Below, in pieces: positions 10,164 through 21,546 of a stretch of DNA of 64,000 bases (position 1 is the first letter of the stretch; each line of letters starts with the position of its first letter). This DNA is from Scedosporium boydii. Taxonomy: Eukaryota; Ascomycota; Sordariomycetes; Microascales; Microascaceae. The DNA lies in the NCBI GenBank assembly GCA_002221725.1, contig NJFT01000101.1, positions 1 through 64,000 on the forward strand, in the 5' to 3' direction. The translations under genes were made by a program, and so were the position numbers. The notes under the pieces were generated by a model, which did no database searches, had not been told where the DNA came from, and saw nothing but the letters and a program-made list of their open reading frames with translations.

Positions 10164-12201
10164 TCATCGCCGCCTAATCTCAGCCATATCGGGTTCCCTC
10201 GCATCATCCACGCTCTCCGTCACACCTGCCGCCTCTTTCGCAAGGCGTAGATCGGTTAAGGTTAATCGTAGATCATTTCTGAAAGGCTCAAAAGAAGTGA
10301 TGAGCTTGCCAAGCGCCGATCTTAGCGCATCTAGTAAGGCATCCACCTCTGGACACTCTTTCTTTGCCTCGACATCGGTCCAGTGCACCGGAAAGCTAGC
10401 CGTGAAGGCATCAAGCTTCCTAATGGTGCTTGTAAACGTCCGAATAATAGTCGGCACGTCTCGGTGGACGTTTCCAAACTTATCCTCCCCTAGACTGTTT
10501 ACCGCCAGCAGGCCTAGTACCTCGACGGCGTTGACGTAGAGAGCAAGCTCGGCAGACGGCGTACCTAGAACGGCAGCCGCCAAGCCGCGTCTGTACTCCT
10601 GTCGGAAAATCGGGCCAATCTTGTCATTTTGAAGAATCCTCAAGATAACCTGTCTAAATTGCCCCACCACATGGTCGGGCCGTAATGCTTCCTGCTGGTC
10701 CTGGGTGAGCACCGAGTCCTTAGCCTTCTTCCAGGTCTTCTTGGCGACTGGGCTCAGCTGGGACATGGGCGTCTTCCCGGGAGATCTTGCGATGTGATCG
10801 ATGGCGTTTTCCACCTCCCCTCGCATCGATTTCGTAGACGGCTGACGCTTGAAGATGGCCTCATCCTTGGGCGGTGCAGTGGTTCGCGCTTTCGGCTCGT
10901 TCGGCTTCGTCTCGGGCTGAGGAGCAGCGGGCTGCTTTCCGTGCTCATCCACCCTCGTTGCAATCGACTTTACGAGTTCTAGGCAGATGGAGTAGACTTG
11001 CGACCACATTGGGCCGTCCTTCCGGTCAATGTCTTCAAATATAGCCTTGCGACGATCCGGGAAATCTCTGGCGATATAAGAAAGCTCCCACATGGCATAA
11101 GCCTAAAAAGTGTTTTGGTTAGTCTTCGACCTTTTGATAGCATTGAGAGAGGTGAATCTTACCCTGACTGGGGTCTTCTTGCTTTTCAAGCCATTGAGCA
11201 AGCTACCATTGGGGTCCTTAGATTCTGCGGTCAATGGCTTGCCATTCTTGAGAGGCTCCTTAGCCATAAAGGCCGAGAATGCTGCATTGCCCGCTTGCCA
11301 GAGGACAAAAAGAAAGAATCCGCCGAAAAGACTAATCTTGAGGGTGTGGAAAGTTGCCGGAGTCGACGGGGGCAGCATATTCGTCTTGGGTAAGTTGTAG
11401 AAGAGTCGGAAGAAGAACAAGGCCCAGGGCCATGCGAACGAGCGCAAAACAACAAAATAGAATAGTAGATGGGTAATTAGGGCAATAACTGCCCTAGAAG
11501 CGGCCTCGGACATAATATCCGGTGACTTTCGAATCGCCCGGCTGAAAGTGCTTGGGCCTTTCTCCTCCTTCGTCCCATTCTCATTCGAGCCTCCAAGAGT
11601 CAACTTGTCCTGATCCTTGCAGATATGAACGGCGGCTTGAACTATGCCGCACGAGATAAAGTAGAACGCTAAGAAAAGAGGCTTCTCATTCAATCTCGGC
11701 CTATCTCCATTTCGGTAGACGATCCAATGCATCGCCGAGTCATCCGAGTAGGCGTGAAGGAATATCACGGAGAAGAAGAGGCTGGAAATAAAGTAAGAAC
11801 CGAAAGCTTCATATGTTTCAGCTCGTGCTAGGTCCTGTGTAAAAGTGGCGAATGCGGATTTCGAGGTACGGATGTCAACATGATATTGCGCGATTCGAAG
11901 AATAAGGATGACGAGGCCGCTGCCGAAGATAGAAAGGGCTCGAATCCCCGACGGTCCGATGGGAAACCATGACCAGAAATCTACATATTAAAAATTATGT
12001 TAGACTCTGCAAATGTAGGAGGCAGTAAATATCCGGGTTGGACGCAAAGGGATGGAGCTTACAAGAGTAGTCGGAAAGGAGAATAGATATAACATAGGAA
12101 ACGGCAAGAAGGATGGTCGCTGTCGAGGCGAATCTCCTATGTAGAGCGGGCTGTAGAAAGTCCTTGTAAGGAGCTCTTCTTCTACCCGATGGAGCTGCCA
12201 T
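10164..12201 (-). CDS. NDC1: NDC1 nucleoporin, pore and spindle-pole membrane protein
   Basis: Three exons on the minus strand, 12063-12201, 11163-11980 and 10164-11102, give 631 aa. The start MAAPSGRRRAPYKDFLQPAL is typical of fungal Ndc1/Nup. About six hydrophobic helices occupy the first 330 residues, for example TILLAVSYVISILL and FFLFVLWQAGNAAF. They are followed by a soluble helical C-terminal half containing MWELSYIARDFPDRRKAIFED and a disordered linker rich in Pro, Lys and Thr. Ndc1 anchors the nuclear pore complex, and in fungi also the spindle pole body, in the nuclear envelope. Introns show GTAAGC and GTAAGA donors and TAG acceptors. The gene is divergent from PEP12, with 447 bp between the start codons. 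Confidence 0.9.
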
Positions 12202-12648
12202 GGTTAGCGCATCGCCGGATGAAAAGAGTGGCTGGGTATGGTTGGAGGACGGCGATTTTTGGTAGTGGGGAGATAGATCTCGAAGGTGAGGCTTGGGTTA
12301 GGAGCCTGCCCGCAAAGTAAATAATGAATCAAATGTTCAAAGAAAATCTGCGTGCTGGCGCAACAACGCGACAGAGCTACGATAAGAGATATAGTCACGT
12401 GTAGATAAGCTAATTTGGAGGCGGCTGTCCCTGGATTGGATTGAGTAAGAAAGACGTACGATTACGTAGGCAGGCAGCCACCCGACCACCGCCGCCGCGT
12501 TCCTCTTGAGGGGACGATGGGATCCTATGACACTACGGAGTTGACGGCAATAACCCTCTTGATCTGCCACGCGCAAATTCAACAAGTCGACCCGCAACAA
12601 CGGAAGCCAATACTATCAAATATCGACGATAATTTGCAGAAGGACGTA
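12202..12648. other. Divergent promoter NDC1 / PEP12
   Basis: A 447-bp bidirectional promoter. An in-frame ATG at 12517 would extend PEP12 by 44 residues. This is noted as a possible alternative start, but the extension does not resemble the syntaxin family. Confidence 0.5.
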
Positions 12649-13523
12649 ATGTCATTTGACCAGCTCTCGTCTCTCGAGGCCGGTCACGGCGGCGAGAGCG
12701 GCGCCTACAGCGACGACCCGGGGTTTAAACAATTGCTGCGCGAACTCCGGACGAAACTCAGCGACTTGGAACGAAACGTCCTGAAACTCAGAACCGATGT
12801 GAACCTCCTAGGAACGAGGCGCGATACCGCTCGTGTCCGTGAACGAGTGCACGACTTCCTAGAAAAATCGCGGGATGCCTGTTTGTCGATAGGCGAGGGC
12901 GTCAAGAAGCTTCAAACCTGGGAGGATCTTTCGGTATGATGAGTTCATCGCTTATACCAGCCGATGCCTATGCGTTTAATTCTAACTATCTTCGCTCTCA
13001 GAAACAACAAAAGTATGAGCGCAATAAGATCTCGGCCGAGTTCCAAGACGCCTTCAAAGAGTTCCAGGACCTCCAGCGAACCGCCCTCGAGAAACAACGA
13101 GCATCCGTCAGCGCGGCGCGAGCAGCCCACGAATCGGAGACCGCCGGCGAACACATCTCTACCAGCCCCCAAGAACAGCAACTGCAGCAGCAAGAACTCA
13201 CAAGTCTCGCCGCTCAGGACGAGGTCGATTTCCACGAGGCCCTCATCATCGAACGAGAGGAGGAGATCCGAAACATCGAGCAGGGTGTTGGCGACCTCAA
13301 CGTGCTCTTCCGACAAGTGGCTCAGATTGTTAGCGAGCAGGGTGAACAGCTCAACACCATCGCGGACAATGTCGAGGTCACTAGGGATGACACGCGGGGC
13401 GCAATGGTGGAACTCACTCAAGCATCTCGATACCAAAAGGCAGCGAGAAATAAGAGCTGCTGCCTGCTCATCATTGTTGCTGTTATCTTGACGATTGTGC
13501 TACTGGCGATATTTTTGGATTGA
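12649..13523 (+). CDS. PEP12: Endosomal/vacuolar syntaxin (Qa-SNARE), PEP12-like
   Basis: Two exons, 12649-12933 and 13002-13523, give 268 aa. The start MSFDQLSSLEAG is the usual fungal Pep12 N-terminus. The protein has an N-terminal helical (Habc) domain and a Gln-rich linker. A SNARE motif lies at about residues 170-235 (EEEIRNIEQGVGDLNVLF, then VSEQGEQLNTIADNVE), with the zero-layer Gln in SEQG, and a C-terminal membrane anchor (CCLLIIVAVILTIVLLAIFLD) ends the chain. Pep12 mediates vesicle fusion at the late endosome. The 68-bp intron keeps the frame (TCG|AAA). An ATG inside the intron (12936) opens onto exon 2 but would remove the Habc start, so it is not chosen. Confidence 0.92.
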
Positions 13524-13782
13524 GCGATGCTTCCTTTTTGAATGTTCCCTATCTTTCCTTTGTCACTTTTAACTCGTTCATCCAGACTTCTTGAGCTCCC
13601 GGCCAGCGAGCATTCGATGATTATAGGGTTCTGAGGGCGTTTCTATGGCTAACTTGTATTTTACACGCGGTCTCCCTTGTATATGTACATATTGACGTAG
13701 CAGATAAAGCTTACTTACTCCTCTTATTTCCCTTTCTTCTTCTTCACAGATTTTTCCTTCACTTGAAATGGCCACGACGTGT

Positions 13783-14724
13783 CTATTTAGGCCCGGCAAC
13801 CCACCATGGTTCTCTCGTTGCCCCCGTGCTGTTTAGCCAAGGATTTTTGGAAGGTGGAGGGAGACTCCTATCCTTAAGCGCTGTTGAACCTCGAAGAATC
13901 AGTGACGATGATAGCCAGAAGAAGGTCACCCCAGATGGTAAACCCGACAAGATTACAGCCAGGACAGGAGCAAGGACCAATCCTCCTCGTCGAAGCCTCA
14001 CAGCCATCGAGGTTTGCTTAGGATCGAGAAGTTGCCGAGCTTCAGCCATGCTGCGTGGGAAATTGTTGTAGATAAACGTAGCGCTAATTAAGACAGGGAG
14101 GATGTAAGTCGGGTCAGCGACTGTAAGGTCCTGGAACCACAAAACACCCTCAGTGGCAAGAGTAGGGTCCATCGGGGCGGCTCGCCCGACACCCGCAATA
14201 TTCCACAAGGAACGTGAAAAGATGAGCCAGGCGGGCATATAAACGACGAGAGTTCCAACGAGGGGTTTGAACATGGTCAATCCGGCCTCTTTCCGTAAGC
14301 GCTTGTATTCCTGTTGGGCTCTCTTTTGAGGGTTGTCGAGGTTCAGTTGTACAGCTTTCTGATACCATGCGAGACGTAGGTCGGACAGCCTTTTCTCTCG
14401 GTTGGCAAACCGCCTCTCATAGGACCTGAAGGGCAATCTTAGGGAGACTACGAGGGTTGCCGCTATCCCGGGGATGAAGAGATACCACGGGATTCCGGAC
14501 ACGGCGTGCAAGCTTATGAGAGCCTCACTGGTGCTCTCAATTAGGCTTGAGAAGGTCACCATGGTTCTCGACCCTGCCAGTTTCGAGCCATGAGAGACCG
14601 TCGGCCGCGCATTGGCGAGGAGAACATGGCTGGGGTTGCAGTGATGTCGCGTGTTGTTCGCGAGGACACCCACTGATGGTCGTGAGAAGGGAAGCAGCCG
14701 AGCTGCGCACCTTTGTGACGGCAT
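13783..14724 (-). CDS. COX18: Mitochondrial inner-membrane insertase of the Oxa1 family, COX18-like
   Basis: Single exon, 313 aa, ATG at 14722-14724. A basic N-terminal stretch of about 50 residues looks like a mitochondrial presequence. Next comes the Oxa1/YidC core, including SGIPWYLFIPGIAATLVVSLRLPFRSYERR, a charged matrix loop (YKRLRKEAG), and further helices around MFKPLVGTLVVYMPAWLIFS, YILPVLISATFIYNN and VLAPVLAVILSGLPSGVTFFWLSSS. The short matrix tail, without a long ribosome-binding coil, fits Cox18/Oxa2, which exports the C-terminal tail of Cox2, rather than Oxa1. It converges on PEP12 with 259 bp between the stops and diverges from ALG11. Confidence 0.85.
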   Translation of the reverse strand: MPSQRCAARLLPFSRPSVGVLANNTRHHCNPSHVLLANARPTVSHGSKLAGSRTMVTFSSLIESTSEALISLHAVSGIPWYLFIPGIAATLVVSLRLPFRSYERRFANREKRLSDLRLAWYQKAVQLNLDNPQKRAQQEYKRLRKEAGLTMFKPLVGTLVVYMPAWLIFSRSLWNIAGVGRAAPMDPTLATEGVLWFQDLTVADPTYILPVLISATFIYNNFPRSMAEARQLLDPKQTSMAVRLRRGGLVLAPVLAVILSGLPSGVTFFWLSSSLILRGSTALKDRSLPPPSKNPWLNSTGATREPWWVAGPK

Positions 14725-16211
14725 CGCGGAATATCAATGGCTGGATTTAAAGTGGTTAGAGAGTGTATAATATGAGAATGAGTGACAGATACTTACTTAC
14801 ATTGGAGTATTCCCAGCTGATCACATTCCCCAAGTAGCATCTCCTTAAAAGCTTCAAATTATGCAAGCGAGCTTGGCTGAGGTGAGATGAACCCACCAAA
14901 TAGGAATCCAAGATCGGGTGTTGCCATGCACCTCGTCTTTTAGCTCGCTTAGTCACTAACAGATTTCCGTTTCAGGCAGAAAATTCAACTCATGTTCCAC
15001 AACCCCCATGTCATCGCGACGAGTAAGACTTCTGCGACCAAGTTGAAGAAACTCCGATTGCAAATCCAAGCACATGGATGATCTTGTCGAATTCATTCGC
15101 TCTTTTTCAAACTTCTGCCACCGCTTATTCCCGGCCGCATTGGCGTCTCAAGGGGAATGTTCGTGAGATTGTCCAAGTTGAAAACCCCCAGAGGATCCCT
15201 CACATCACCAAGAGACTTTCCATTGTTTATCGGAATATACTACACTCGTAGGCTGCTCTATGGTCTGCCTGGCCAGCCGTCGATGCTATGTTCTCAACAA
15301 AGAGCTGTTTCCATGGGCGAAGACAATGATTACGCTCCGTGATCACACCTCTCCTACCATTAAGAAGAGGAGGAAGGGCCACGAGGTGGGGTACAAACGG
15401 AAGGACGGCATGGGCAGCAGGCCTGATAAACCAAAGTGTACGAAGTATTAAGAGCGATTTCGAGAGGCCACCTCTTGCATTTCTAGAGTTTCTCGTCCCC
15501 CTCCTCTCCCATTGCTAAGCTCAATGTATATGCATCCCGAAAACGGATAGCGCACCATGAGGAATCAATATAAGCTAAAGAAAGTACAGGCTGGTTTTCA
15601 TGTTGCCGAGGCCATGTTGCTGTCATCGGCGTCAACATCGACGGCGTTAAGAGGTCAACACAACTGGTCCCAAGCCTCTCCACAAAGTCATGGAGAGGAC
15701 ACTTGGATGTGTAACCCATGAGAGCTATGGTCTCTTGGGCGATACCGAGGTGTACCCGAATTGATTTGCTGCTTAATTGCTGAGCATCAATATGTATTTG
15801 CGAATTCATGAAGAACTCGTGGTCATCTCGTCACCAATGAGTCGCGGAATATTTCAATGGATTACTCCTGCGCGAGCTCGCTTCGGACGAGGACCAATGG
15901 CAAGCATTCGGTCATTTTAAACTAGCTCTCTTACTGCATAGACCTGGATTCCCTGCACATTTGGCCTTTGGCTCGTGCCTTCCCCAAATGCGTGGCATGT
16001 GAACATGTCAAGTGATCGTGACTTCAGCGCATGTTGACAGCTGTCAGCATCAATTTAGACTTCGAATACATGGCATTTCCGCCCCTGGGAGTTCACTTCC
16101 TTCCACTCTAAACAGTTACTATGGTGGATAGGAGAGTCATTTCGACTTCCCTCTTCCAAAGAAAAGACCCTCCGAGATCCCTTAGCTAGGGTTTCTCCCT
16201 CATCTAGCACA
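14725..16211. other. Divergent intergenic region COX18 / ALG11
   Basis: A 1.5-kb spacer with no convincing gene. It holds one copy of TACGAAGTA (15439-15447). A 108-codon minus frame at 15483-15809 begins with ATG but has no recognisable motif. Confidence 0.4.
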
Positions 16212-18105
16212 ATGCCGTCAGAAATGCTAGAAGAGTCTACCTGCAGCACGAACTGCAGCGATGTAAAATCGCAGCTATCCGCCCCCTCCGCTGCCATGTT
16301 CCTTGCCTCCATTCCGCTCACATATTTTGTTTTCCTACCGATCCTAAGCCGACTAGTTGGAGCTATTCTAGCATGGTACTTGCGCAGAAGGTCCGCCGGC
16401 CGCAAGGCGCTCTTGCTCACCTTAAAGCACGAAGACCAAAGACGATTCCAGAAGGAGAAGGCTCGAGCTGCGCAGACCGGCGCCGATGAGGAAGGATGGG
16501 AGAAGATAGAGCCGCAAATCACACCCTCGTCAGGGAACGGAGAAAAGGCGCGGAAGGACTGGGATGGAATCGTTGGCTTCTTTCACCCCTTTTGGTGCGT
16601 GTCTCTAACCCTCAACCGGAAGGCGCGGGCTGTCATGGAAACTAATGGGGTGTAGCAATGCGGGCGGTGGCGGCGAACGAGTGCTCTGGGCTGCGATTAG
16701 GGCTACACAGCTGCGATGGCCTAATGCCTTGTGCGTGGTATATACTGGAGACCAGGAGATGTCGAAGGATGCGTTGCTCTCGAGAGTGAAGGTGAGCATT
16801 TACTCTTGAGCTCTCCCTCCCCAGCCAGCGGTATTGCCCTCCCAGGTAAACTAACAGCTCCCTGTCTCTAACCAGAACCGTTTCAACATCGACCTCCATG
16901 CTCCCACCGTCGCCTTCGTCTACCTCTCGACCCGCGAGTGGGTTCTCGCCTCCACCTGGCCCCGATTCACGCTCATCGGCCAATCCATCGGTTCCCTAAT
17001 TATGGCCTGGGACGCCTTCCACCTAGTAGTGCCCGATATCTTCATCGACACCATGGGATATGCTTTCGCGCAGGGTTTCTCCAAGTTCCTCTTCAGACGC
17101 ATGGCGACATGTGCCTACGTACACTACCCCACCATCTCTACCGATATGCTCGAATCCCTCGACCCCTCCTCGCCCCTCGGAAGCCGGGGCTTGAATGCGG
17201 GCCAGGGCACTGGCATTCGTGGCCAGTTAAAAAAGGCCTATTGGCAGCTCTTTGCCGCCCTCTACTCGCGAGTCGGGTCTACTATCGACGTAGTCATGAC
17301 GAATTCAACCTGGACTCAGGCTCATATCAAGCTTCTCTGGGGACCATACCGCAGCCGGAAGGCCAAGTCCGAGCCCATAACCGTCGTCTACCCCCCTGTG
17401 GCCGTCAAGGAGCTCGAGAATGCCATTGAAGTGACTCCCGAGACAGAGAAGAAGCGCGAGAAGATTATACTCTCCATCGCTCAGTTCCGCCCGGAAAAAG
17501 ATCACACGCACATTATTCAGTCCTTTGCCAGGTTTGTCAAATCTGGCTCACCTACCGCTCAAGGCGCACGGCTTGTCCTTGTAGGAAGTGTGAGGGATGA
17601 CGGTGACTCGAAGCGCGTCTATCAGCTGCGCTTGCTTGTCAACGAGCTCAATATCAAGGACCGCGTGCAGTTCCATCTCGACGCCTCCTGGCCTGAGGTA
17701 CTGGACTGGCTGAGGAGGGCCTCTGTGGGTGTGAATGGCATGTGGAACGAGCACTTTGGCATCGGTGTCGTGGAATACCAGGCCGCTGGTCTTATCTCCG
17801 TGGTTCATAGTAGTGGTGGACCGAAGCTGGACATCGTCGTTGACATCGACGGTGAGCCAACTGGTAAGCATTCTGACATTGATTCTCATTCACGAGGGAT
17901 TTGAAACTAGAAACTAACAGTCAGCGTAGGTTACCACGCTACCACTGAGGAAGAATTCGCTGAAGGCTTTGAGAAGGCCCTCTCCCACCCTAACCCACTT
18001 GCAGTTCGCCAACGGGCCCAGAAATCAGCTCTCCGCTTCACAGAAGAGGAGTTTGCCAAGAAGTGGACAGAACATATGGAGAAGCTCGTGGCCATGGTTG
18101 CCTGA
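16212..18105 (+). CDS. ALG11: GDP-Man:Man3GlcNAc2-PP-dolichol alpha-1,2-mannosyltransferase ALG11
   Basis: Four exons, 16212-16594, 16656-16791, 16876-17863 and 17930-18105, give 560 aa. An N-terminal membrane segment ([24 protein letters not shown]) precedes the ALG11 signatures [20 protein letters not shown] and [15 protein letters not shown]4 donor-binding domain follows, with [13 protein letters not shown] and the EX7E motif in [16 protein letters not shown]. The enzyme adds the fourth and fifth mannoses to the lipid-linked N-glycan precursor on the cytosolic face of the ER. Intron boundaries restore each motif across the joins (for example TTTTG|C giving FC, and ACTG|GT giving TG). The gene converges on GGT. 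Confidence 0.95.
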
Positions 18106-18673
18106 AAGCACTCACATTCGCTCTCTTTACTTTTAGACACTTGCATATGAGCATGCATGCCCTTTGTTCAGAGCATATTATCCTCGCGGTTCTTTTCCTT
18201 TACCTGACTTCGCTGGTTTCGATGTTTCTTTTCCTTGTTTGTCCAGTTTCGATTCTCGTGTTTCGATTCTCGTATTATTTTTTTTTCCCCCAAGTCTCGT
18301 GTGGCAGTTTTTGAGGGCGTATAGACAGATACCCTTCCGTTCTCCTGTTCTCTCATTTTCTTTTCTGTTTCTTTTCCGTTTCTCCTCTTTTTCTCCCCTA
18401 GCTCTCATAGCCACGGGTAGACGGCAGATGATGAGCTTCTAGACGAATTATGAATTTGTAATACTAGAGAGTGGGTGTTTCCGTTCGAGATTGTGTATAT
18501 TCCACGATTGTGTGTGTAAATATATTTGAATGCAATCATTATATAAAGCAAATGCTTGAATGTTCTATGCAACCTGGCTCCGATAACATGCCCCGGAATG
18601 GATATATGGCCATGACTCTCTCCCATGATAACAAGAAAGCAAATTGTAATGCAATAAACCTCTTCCTCCCCTT
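18106..18673. other. Convergent 3' region ALG11 / GGT
   Basis: 568 bp containing a strongly pyrimidine-rich plus strand at about 18180-18410 and an AATAAA at about 18654. This is the 3' untranslated DNA of both genes. Confidence 0.45.
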
Positions 18674-20700
18674 CTATGCCGTGGCTCCACCGCTATCCTT
18701 CTGCCTAGGCTCCGCCTCGGCCTCAAACAGGCCGCCTTCCACCCTCACAGCATGCACAGCACTCAGCCCCTCAGCGACTCTAACGATCTCGTGTCCCCTC
18801 TGACGCATACTTTCGACCGTAGTATTGTCGAATTTGTACTCGACTAAGACGTGATTCGGCATGAGCTGATCGTGAAGACGCGGCTCGGCGAGGGCCTGGG
18901 GGAGGGAGAAGTCGTGCTCTACGAGGTGCCAGATGACTTGGGTCGTGGCGCTGATGATTCGAGAGCCGCCGGCCGCACCTACAGTTGCGTAAAGCGTAGA
19001 AGGCGTGCCGGACTTGGTGTCTGCGGGGATTTCGATGATGACAGGGGTGATGGACGAAAGGGGCCGCTTGCCGGGGCGGATGAAGTTTGCCGCCGAGGGC
19101 GCGAAGCCGAATTCGTTGGATACATTTGGGATCGAGAAGTCGTTCATTTCGTTGTTTAAGACAACCCCAGTGACTGGATCCATAATCAAAGACCCGTACA
19201 GCAGATTGATCGTGGTTGTCACAGATGTCGCCATGCCGTCCTTATCAGCCGTGACGATATGCGAAGTGCCCTGACCCTCCGTTGTATAAATCTCCCTTGG
19301 GTCATACACTTCGATCGGTTGCGTCCGATCGTCCAAGATGCGGTCTCGGATAGACTTTGCCACGTTCTCATCCAGCATCGCCTTCTCAATCTTGATCGAT
19401 TCGGGAACAAAGTCTGGATCTCCAAGTTCCAGACGCGAGCCGTAGGCAAACCTCATAGCTTCGTTGAAGCGATGGGTCGTGAGATGGACATCCTCCCAAT
19501 CTTCGACTGGGTACTGCTCCATCGTCTTCAGGATACTCATGAGGATGGCGCCGCTGCTGGGAACGCCCGAGGTGTAGAGCTTGTAGCCGCGGTATGAAAT
19601 CTCCAGCGGCTCTCTCCGTATCACTTCGTAGGACTCCAGGTCGTTGAGGGTCATAGTTCCGTTCTCCTTCTGGATAACGGAGATGAGGGACTCCGCAATG
19701 TCACCCTTGTAAAAGGCATCTGCTCCATGCTTTCCGATCTTATCGAGGGTGCTATTTTTCTTACCGTTAGCGGGCTGCGGCCTCGATACAGGGACATCGT
19801 CAATGCTTACTCGGCATAGTTCTTCCTGTACATTATGTCGCCAACTTCAACGAGTTTGCCTTTACGAGAGGGCAATGTTAGCATCGTAGAGGTGACTCGC
19901 TGGGAATATAACATACCATTAGGTGCAAAATGTTCCGCCCACGCCGGGTCTTCGAGGAAAAAGTTTCTATTTTTGGTGATCACGGCATTCATATAGCGGA
20001 TAGTATCATGACCCACTACACTGGGAAGTTAGCAAGAGAAGCTGGGAAGAAGAATAGATACAGACCTTTGAAGCCATATCTCGCAACCTCGGAAGCGGGC
20101 TCTACAAGATATTTCCACGGTAGTTTCTACTCCCCGGCATTAGTCGGCCATATGACGCACGCAGATCTCGCTGAAGAGGACAACGGGACGTATTGCAAAC
20201 ACATACCCCATACTTCTTGTGCATATACTCCAGCCCGCGAACCTCTCCAGGTATCGCCACAGACAGCCCAGATGTGACGCTGCCCTCCACATTCCCATCG
20301 TACATGTTTTCAGAAGCCGCAGCTGGAGCCGCTTCCCGGAAGTCGATCACCTCATACTCGCCGTTCTCATCCCGCACGACAGCGAAACCGCCGCCGCCAA
20401 TGCCGGAGTGATGCGGCGCAACAACGCCGATGCAGAAGGTGGTGGCCACTAATGAGTCGACTGCGTTGCCCTACATTTCCCCGGCGATGTTAGGTGGGAT
20501 GGCCACAGCAGATGGGGTATAATGAAGGCATAATGTGAGAAGATACATACACCGTTGAGCAGAACATTGCGGCCGATGCGGCTGCATTCCGCATTTTCAC
20601 TCGCGACGCCTCCGTTTACACCGCCGTTCTGGAATACTATCTCGGGGATGACATATGCGCCGGAGAGGGCGGCGAAGTAGAGGAGCAAGCACCCCAACAT
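18674..20700 (-). CDS. Gamma-glutamyltransferase (GGT)
   Basis: Six minus-strand exons, 20551-20700, 20207-20470, 20066-20126, 19917-20015, 19811-19859 and 18674-19751, give 566 aa. The splice sites were placed so that the GGT motifs join: GNAVDSLVATTFCIGV, then HHSGIGGGGFAVV, then KLPWKYLVEPASEVARYGF. The catalytic nucleophile is Thr-370 in EGQGTSHIVT, where the precursor cleaves itself into two subunits. Substrate-binding segments PLSSITP and GAAGGSRII are present. An N-terminal hydrophobic stretch (MLGCLLLYFAALSGAYV) is a signal peptide or signal anchor. GGT starts glutathione breakdown by transferring the gamma-glutamyl group, in the vacuole or at the surface. Exon 3 ends with a weak GTCTGT donor. 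Two of the exons are under 65 nt. Confidence 0.92.
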
Positions 20701-21546
20701 ATTGGCGAGGTGATGAGGTAATTATTCACCTCCTTGGATGAAAACGGAGAGAAGATGTCCCGTAGGTTCTCATGGAAGAGTAGCCCAGTTTTCAAGAAAG
20801 GCCAGGGCTAAAATGAGTGCGCCCAGTTGGCCGACCGGGTGCCTAGTACTCCGAGGTGAGATGGGGACAAGATCGCGGTGAGATGTGTGGGGACGAGGAC
20901 GAGAATGAGGACGAGACTACGAAGCCAAGCGAAAGCCCCCGGGACATGAAGAGCTTCTAGATAACTTCAACCCTCTACGACGGTTCACATGCACGATGCT
21001 CTAGTCTGGGAAAACCATGAGGGAAAGTTAAACCCGCTCGTGACCTTTCCGCGACTTGATGAGATAAGGAAAGGCTAATCGCCAACAATTTGAACGCCGG
21101 GTCCAGGGTTCAGGCAAATCGGATCCGGTCCAGGGAGTCAGAGTGTCCACGAGGACGGCGATTAGTGATGGGGAACGTCGGTACCTAACCGAAATCGGCC
21201 CCCCGAAGTCCATGCTGGGAAGGTACCTGGGCGCACCCCAGAAACATTTGGATACTGTGTGGGGAACGAAGATCGCTGCTGCGTTGTGGTCAGCTCAAAC
21301 TCCTTCCCACTAAAACGGCGACGGAGACTTTGATCCAGACGGGACCCTCGGACCGTTTCACCACTTCAGAATTAACTTTAGCTTTGGCTCTAGAGATACA
21401 GAGGTACGCCGCGACCAATCAGAACATGTGAATATCAAACCCGCTGAACTCGGATTTTTTCATCGCATCGCATAGCGTAGAGAATATTTCTAGCTGTGAA
21501 GTTTCATTTTCTTGTCCCACCTCGCATACATCACACTGGCCATGCA
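20701..21546. other. Divergent promoter GGT / TRM2
   Basis: An 846-bp region between the two start codons. A short string near 21440 resembles the start of LSU rRNA by chance only. No gene is seen. Confidence 0.45.

Noticed and set aside
15483..15809. 108-codon minus-strand frame with ATG
   Set aside because: No recognisable motif or splice partner, and it sits in a divergent intergenic region. It could be a small orphan protein but sequence alone does not support it.
21438..21452. String resembling the start of 28S rRNA (CCCGCTGAACT)
   Set aside because: The match stops after 11 bases. The rest of the conserved LSU sequence is absent.
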